Of a stretch of DNA of 64,000 nucleotides, positions 62,214-64,000 are shown piece by piece. The translations under genes were made by a program, and so were the position numbers. Position 1 is the first letter of the stretch, and the number at the start of each line of letters is the position of its first letter. The stretch comes from Paenibacillus tyrphae (GTDB lineage: Bacteria; Bacillota; Bacilli; Paenibacillales; NBRC-103111). The stretch lies in NCBI RefSeq assembly GCF_000722545.1, contig NZ_JNVM01000005.1, positions 62,001 to 126,000 on the forward strand. Direction: 5' to 3'. Below the pieces are notes generated by a model that ran no database searches, had not been told where the DNA came from, and was given only the letters and a program-made list of their open reading frames with translations.

Positions 62214-62937
62214 TGCTCGATTGGGGGATTCTTGCAGTTGCAACAGCGAAGTCGACAATCCGCAGAACGGTGGAGTCGAAGCGCTAGGTAACACTCGGAG
62301 GGCGGTATAACTAGAGGAACTCTGATGCGCTAATTCTAGATTTTGGCACGCTATCGGCACATAGAGGAAGCAGGATGCTTTATCGGTGTCGAAAAACTTT
62401 CGTTGCCGTGGATTTCGGCCCGATAGAAACACTACAGTTCCGCTAATTATCGCAGATCGGCTAAATTGACCGGCTTAGAGGAACGTGGGTTCCTCTATTT
62501 GGAAGATGGCGTTCCGTCTCGCTTGCGTCCCTCACCCGGATTCCAGACTTATTATGCTTACCGCCCTACGTCCTGTTACGCTCCGCTCAACCTCCGCTCG
62601 TGTCCAGTTATATCAGCTCAATCCTGCACGCAATTTGCTCATTCTAGCGGTATGACACCTGTGTCCATTCTGCTATTCCCTTCTGCGTCGTTTCACACAC
62701 TCCGCTCATGTCCCGCTTATGCCCCGCTACGTCGTATCCCGCCCGCATCCCACCTCCGTCTCATTCGTATCCCGTCCACCTGAATCCAGTCCCCGCCCAG
62801 CACCTATCGTGTGTCCCCAGCCAGTCACCTTATCCCATCATATCCCCCCACACATCCCGCCATATCCTCGCCTCTTCCGTCTCGGCCCTGCCCCTCGCTA
62901 CCTGAAAAAATCAAACCTCATTCCTGAAGTTCATGCA
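62214..62937. repeat. Long intergenic region with TAGAGGAA repeats and a pyrimidine-rich strand
   Basis: No credible gene in about 720 bases. The octamer TAGAGGAA occurs three times (62312, 62362, 62476); the third copy forms a perfect 9-bp hairpin TAGAGGAAC/GTTCCTCTA (62476-62497). From about 62500 to 62900 the plus strand is strongly C/T-rich with recurring short units such as CCGCT, TATCCC and CATCCC. It looks like decayed repeat DNA of a kind common between Paenibacillus genes; this last point is inference. Confidence 0.55.
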
Positions 62938-62966
62938 TTGTTCGATTGAACCGTATCCGCCATAAT
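62938..62966 (+). promoter_or_regulatory. Promoter of the last binding-protein gene
   Basis: TTGTTC (62938-62943), 17-base spacer, CATAAT (62961-62966), 31 bases before the start codon. Confidence 0.5.
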
Positions 62967-62997
62967 GAGCTTATTAAACTAGAGGGGGAAAAGAACG

Positions 62998-64000
62998 ATG
63001 GCAAAAGTGATGAAGTGGGCGCAGGTCGCCTTGGCCGGGTCGCTGGCCGTAAGTCTCGCCGCGTGCGGAACGGACGCGAATAAATCGGCGGCAGGCAGCG
63101 GCGGCGCAGGGTCAAGCGGAGAGGCGGCGAAGGAGAAGGACAAGTCGGGCGCGGTAACGATCACGTTCCAGAACATTTATCCGGACCCGACCGCACCGAA
63201 TCATAAAATCATGAAAAAGATCGTCGCGGATTATACCGCAGCGCATCCGAATATTAAGATCGAGCTGGATTCCCTCAATACCGACCAGCAAAAGCTGAAG
63301 CTCAAAACGCAAGCCGCAGCCAAAGAAGTGCCGGACATCACGATTGTGAACCCCGCCGCGCAGATGAAGCCGTTCGTCGATGCGGGCCTGCTCGCGCCGC
63401 TGAACGATATGCTTGACCAGAACGGGCTGAAGGATACGTTCCAAAAAGGCATCCTCGACTACTATTCGTTTAACAATAACGTGTATGCGCTTCCGGACGG
63501 CAACAATATTGCGCTCGTCTTCTATAACAAAGAGCTGTTCAGTCAAGCGGGCGTCGAAGTGCCGAAGACGTTCGAAGAAATGATCGAAGTCGTCAAGAAG
63601 CTGAAAGCCAAAGGCATTACGCCGATCGCCATCGGGGAAAAGGACAGCTGGACCGGGTCGTTCCTGTTCATGAACATGCTGCTTCGCACGAATAACGGTC
63701 CCGGCTTCCTAAAGGACGTGCTGGACAAGAAGAAGACGTTCGGCGATTCGGCATTTACCGATGCGGCAAGCAAGTTCCAGGATATAGTGCAGGCGGGCGC
63801 GTTCCAGGAAGGAGCGACCTCGTTCGACTACAATGCGGGAGAGAATCTGTTCAAGACGGGCAAAAGCGCGATGTATATCATGGGAACCTGGGCCACCGGC
63901 GCGATCGACGATTCGTCGGTAAAGGGCAAAATCGGCGTCTTCAAGTTCCCGACCGTGGGGGGCAAGGGCAACCCCGATCAGTACATGATCGCTCCCGGCA
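62998..64000 (+). CDS. Sugar ABC transporter solute-binding lipoprotein, 3' end outside window
   Basis: First 334 residues of a carbohydrate-binding lipoprotein (family 1 type). Lipobox SLAAC with the lipidated cysteine at residue 23, followed by a Gly/Ser/Lys-rich linker. The mature part has ITFQNIYPDPTAPNH, ITIVNPAAQMKPFVDAGLL, ALVFYNKELFSQAGVEVPKT and SWTGSFLFMN, typical of MsmE/UgpB-like proteins. It is of a different subfamily from the two LplA-like proteins at 6099 and 9756. The ATG has AGGGGGAA upstream. Permease genes are expected just outside the window. Confidence 0.92.
   Translation, partial: MAKVMKWAQVALAGSLAVSLAACGTDANKSAAGSGGAGSSGEAAKEKDKSGAVTITFQNIYPDPTAPNHKIMKKIVADYTAAHPNIKIELDSLNTDQQKLKLKTQAAAKEVPDITIVNPAAQMKPFVDAGLLAPLNDMLDQNGLKDTFQKGILDYYSFNNNVYALPDGNNIALVFYNKELFSQAGVEVPKTFEEMIEVVKKLKAKGITPIAIGEKDSWTGSFLFMNMLLRTNNGPGFLKDVLDKKKTFGDSAFTDAASKFQDIVQAGAFQEGATSFDYNAGENLFKTGKSAMYIMGTWATGAIDDSSVKGKIGVFKFPTVGGKGNPDQYMIAPG

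Overview
The window looks like chromosomal DNA of a Paenibacillus-type member of the Paenibacillaceae. The reasons are a moderate-to-high GC content, strong AGGAGG-type ribosome binding sites with several TTG and GTG starts, very large secreted proteins ending in S-layer homology (SLH) domains, LplA-type solute-binding lipoproteins next to a membrane-bound AraC-family sensor, and many U-tailed intrinsic terminators. This assignment is inference; no rRNA is present.

Layout. 1-1976 (minus): an ECF uptake module (S component, TudS-like desulfidase, ATPase cut by the window edge). 2161-3441: an MFS exporter. 3666-18675: a polysaccharide-type locus made of an AraC sensor-regulator, two paralogous binding lipoproteins flanking two permeases, and a secreted protein of about 2367 residues with FN3, F5/8C, LamG and Ig-like domains around an enzyme-like core I cannot assign. 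18980-28995: a small zinc-ribbon protein, a secreted OB-fold protein, a MITE-like insertion, and a pair of genes in which an SLH-anchored RCC1/cohesin protein is followed by a secreted thermonuclease with a dockerin-like end. 29088-35362: OsmC protein, MetY sulfhydrylase, butanediol-type dehydrogenase with a LacI regulator, PIG-L deacetylase and a DNA glycosylase. 35486-39743: a Fur-controlled siderophore uptake operon with a fused permease and a flavoprotein reductase. 39894-42809: two small ORFs each followed by a terminator, tRNA-Glu, tRNA-Gln and an unusual tRNA-like gene, then DUF458, KptA and TatD. 42919-45254 (minus): SEC-C protein and PhoX phosphatase. 45447-54066: a cassette of GNAT, DUF6916-like protein, three tail-collar proteins and a 2045-residue SLH protein. 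54234-62140: an operon of SWIM, HEAT, MoxR AAA+, DUF5682 and VWA proteins. 62998-64000: start of another sugar-binding lipoprotein.

How the genes fit together. Several blocks look like complete functional units: sensing, import and degradation of a glycan (3666-18675); a surface scaffold plus nuclease that may assemble through cohesin and dockerin (21501-28995); iron-siderophore uptake and reductive release (35572-39743); and a MoxR/VWA chaperone-like system (54234-62140). The strongest candidates for undescribed biology are the cohesin/dockerin nuclease pair, the tail-collar/SLH cassette, the SWIM-HEAT-MoxR-DUF5682-VWA operon, a 230-bp palindromic element that split a terminator, two matching leader hairpins, and the tRNA with C33.
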